A stretch of 6,357 bases of DNA, taken from assembly GCA_019243595.1 (NCBI GenBank), contig JAFAUA010000495.1, positions 1 through 6,357 of the forward strand. The letters are read 5' to 3'. Position numbers and translations under genes: made by a program. Source of the stretch: Acidimicrobiia bacterium (GTDB lineage: Bacteria > Actinomycetota > Acidimicrobiia > Acidimicrobiales > AC-14). The notes below the pieces were generated by a model, which saw only the letters and a program-made list of their open reading frames with translations, searched no databases and was not told where the DNA came from. Positions 5,950 through 6,357 of this stretch are shown one piece after another; position 1 is the first letter of the stretch, and each line of letters begins with the position of its first letter.

Positions 5950-6357
5950 GTGAGTTCGTTGCAGGACCGAGACCTCGACACCACCGTCGGGGGCTCCGGC
6001 CTCGACGCGCTGTACCGCGCCCACTACGAGTCCATGGTCCGTTTGGCGGGCCTACTGACCGGCGACTTCTCGATCGGCGAGGAGATCGCACAAGACGCGT
6101 TCGCCAGACTCGTCGACGCCCGCGGGGTGCGCGAGCCGAGTGCCTACCTGCGAGCCACGGTCGTCAACCTGTCGCGGTCTCGCATCCGCCGCGCCGTGAT
6201 CGCGCGCCGGCACGGCGCCGCACAAGCGGTTTCCTTTGTCGATCCGGCGTCCGGTCCTGAAGGGGTCCCGACTCAGATCACGGTGCGGGACGAGCTCGCT
6301 CGGCTGCCGCGGCGCCAGCGCGAGGCGATCGTGCTCCGCTACTACGCGGGCATGAGC
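5950..6357 (+). CDS. ECF-type (sigma-70 family) RNA polymerase sigma factor, 3' partial
   Basis: The gene runs off the window end after 136 codons. Region 2 spans about residues 18-90: LDALYRAHYESMVRLAGLLTG, then IGEEIAQDAFARLV, the usual core-binding and -10-recognition helices, and PSAYLRATVVNLSRSRIRR. A short linker leads to the start of region 4, DELARLPRRQREAIVLRYY (about 113-131). The -35-recognition helix-turn-helix is cut by the window end. This two-domain layout without regions 1 and 3 is typical of extracytoplasmic-function sigma factors; the sequence looks closest to the SigE/sigma-24-like groups of actinobacteria. The start chosen is GTG at 5950, about 18 residues before region 2. 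TTG at 5959 is an alternative with better spacing from GAGAG. No anti-sigma gene is visible, but one could lie downstream. It begins 38 bases after alr on the same strand. Confidence 0.88.
   Translation, partial: MSSLQDRDLDTTVGGSGLDALYRAHYESMVRLAGLLTGDFSIGEEIAQDAFARLVDARGVREPSAYLRATVVNLSRSRIRRAVIARRHGAAQAVSFVDPASGPEGVPTQITVRDELARLPRRQREAIVLRYYAGMS

Overview
The window is about 6.4 kb of very GC-rich DNA (roughly 70% by eye) and nearly all of it codes on the + strand. GTG and TTG starts are used freely and genes are tightly packed. The order glmS-like, acpS, nnr, (CBS gene), alr is the conserved cell-envelope and metabolite-repair neighbourhood of actinobacteria. My best guess is a high-GC actinobacterium, perhaps Acidimicrobiia-like. 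That placement is inference from gene order and composition, not a phylogenetic result.

Layout: (1) 1-2507, the 3' part of a large glucosamine-6-phosphate synthase (GlmS-like), whose start lies upstream of the window. (2) 2489-2869, holo-acyl-carrier-protein synthase (acpS), overlapping the first gene by 19 bases. (3) 2870-2939, a 70-base gap with an AGCGAGCG direct repeat and the left arm of a long imperfect inverted repeat (2897-2956) that encloses the next start codon. (4) 2940-4307, a fused NAD(P)H-hydrate epimerase/dehydratase (nnr). (5) 4307-4777, a small two-CBS-domain protein starting inside the nnr stop codon. (6) 4781-5911, alanine racemase (alr) from a TTG start. (7) 5950-6357, the start of an ECF-type RNA polymerase sigma factor, cut by the window end. 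No RNA genes, insertion sequences, CRISPR arrays or clear factor-independent terminators were seen.

How they fit: GlmS supplies glucosamine-6-phosphate and Alr supplies D-alanine, both for peptidoglycan. AcpS activates acyl carrier protein for lipid synthesis. Nnr repairs damaged NAD(P)H. The CBS protein is probably a nucleotide-sensing regulator of unknown target. Spacings of -19, 70, -1, 3 and 38 bases suggest one transcription unit through alr. The sigma factor may be part of it or separately controlled.

Most of the window is conserved housekeeping sequence, and I see no new defence or mobile system. The two points most worth a second look are the rebuilt C-terminal half of the GlmS-like enzyme (an insertion of about 100 residues before the catalytic tail, plus an extra domain of about 190 residues) and the inverted repeat around the nnr start codon.
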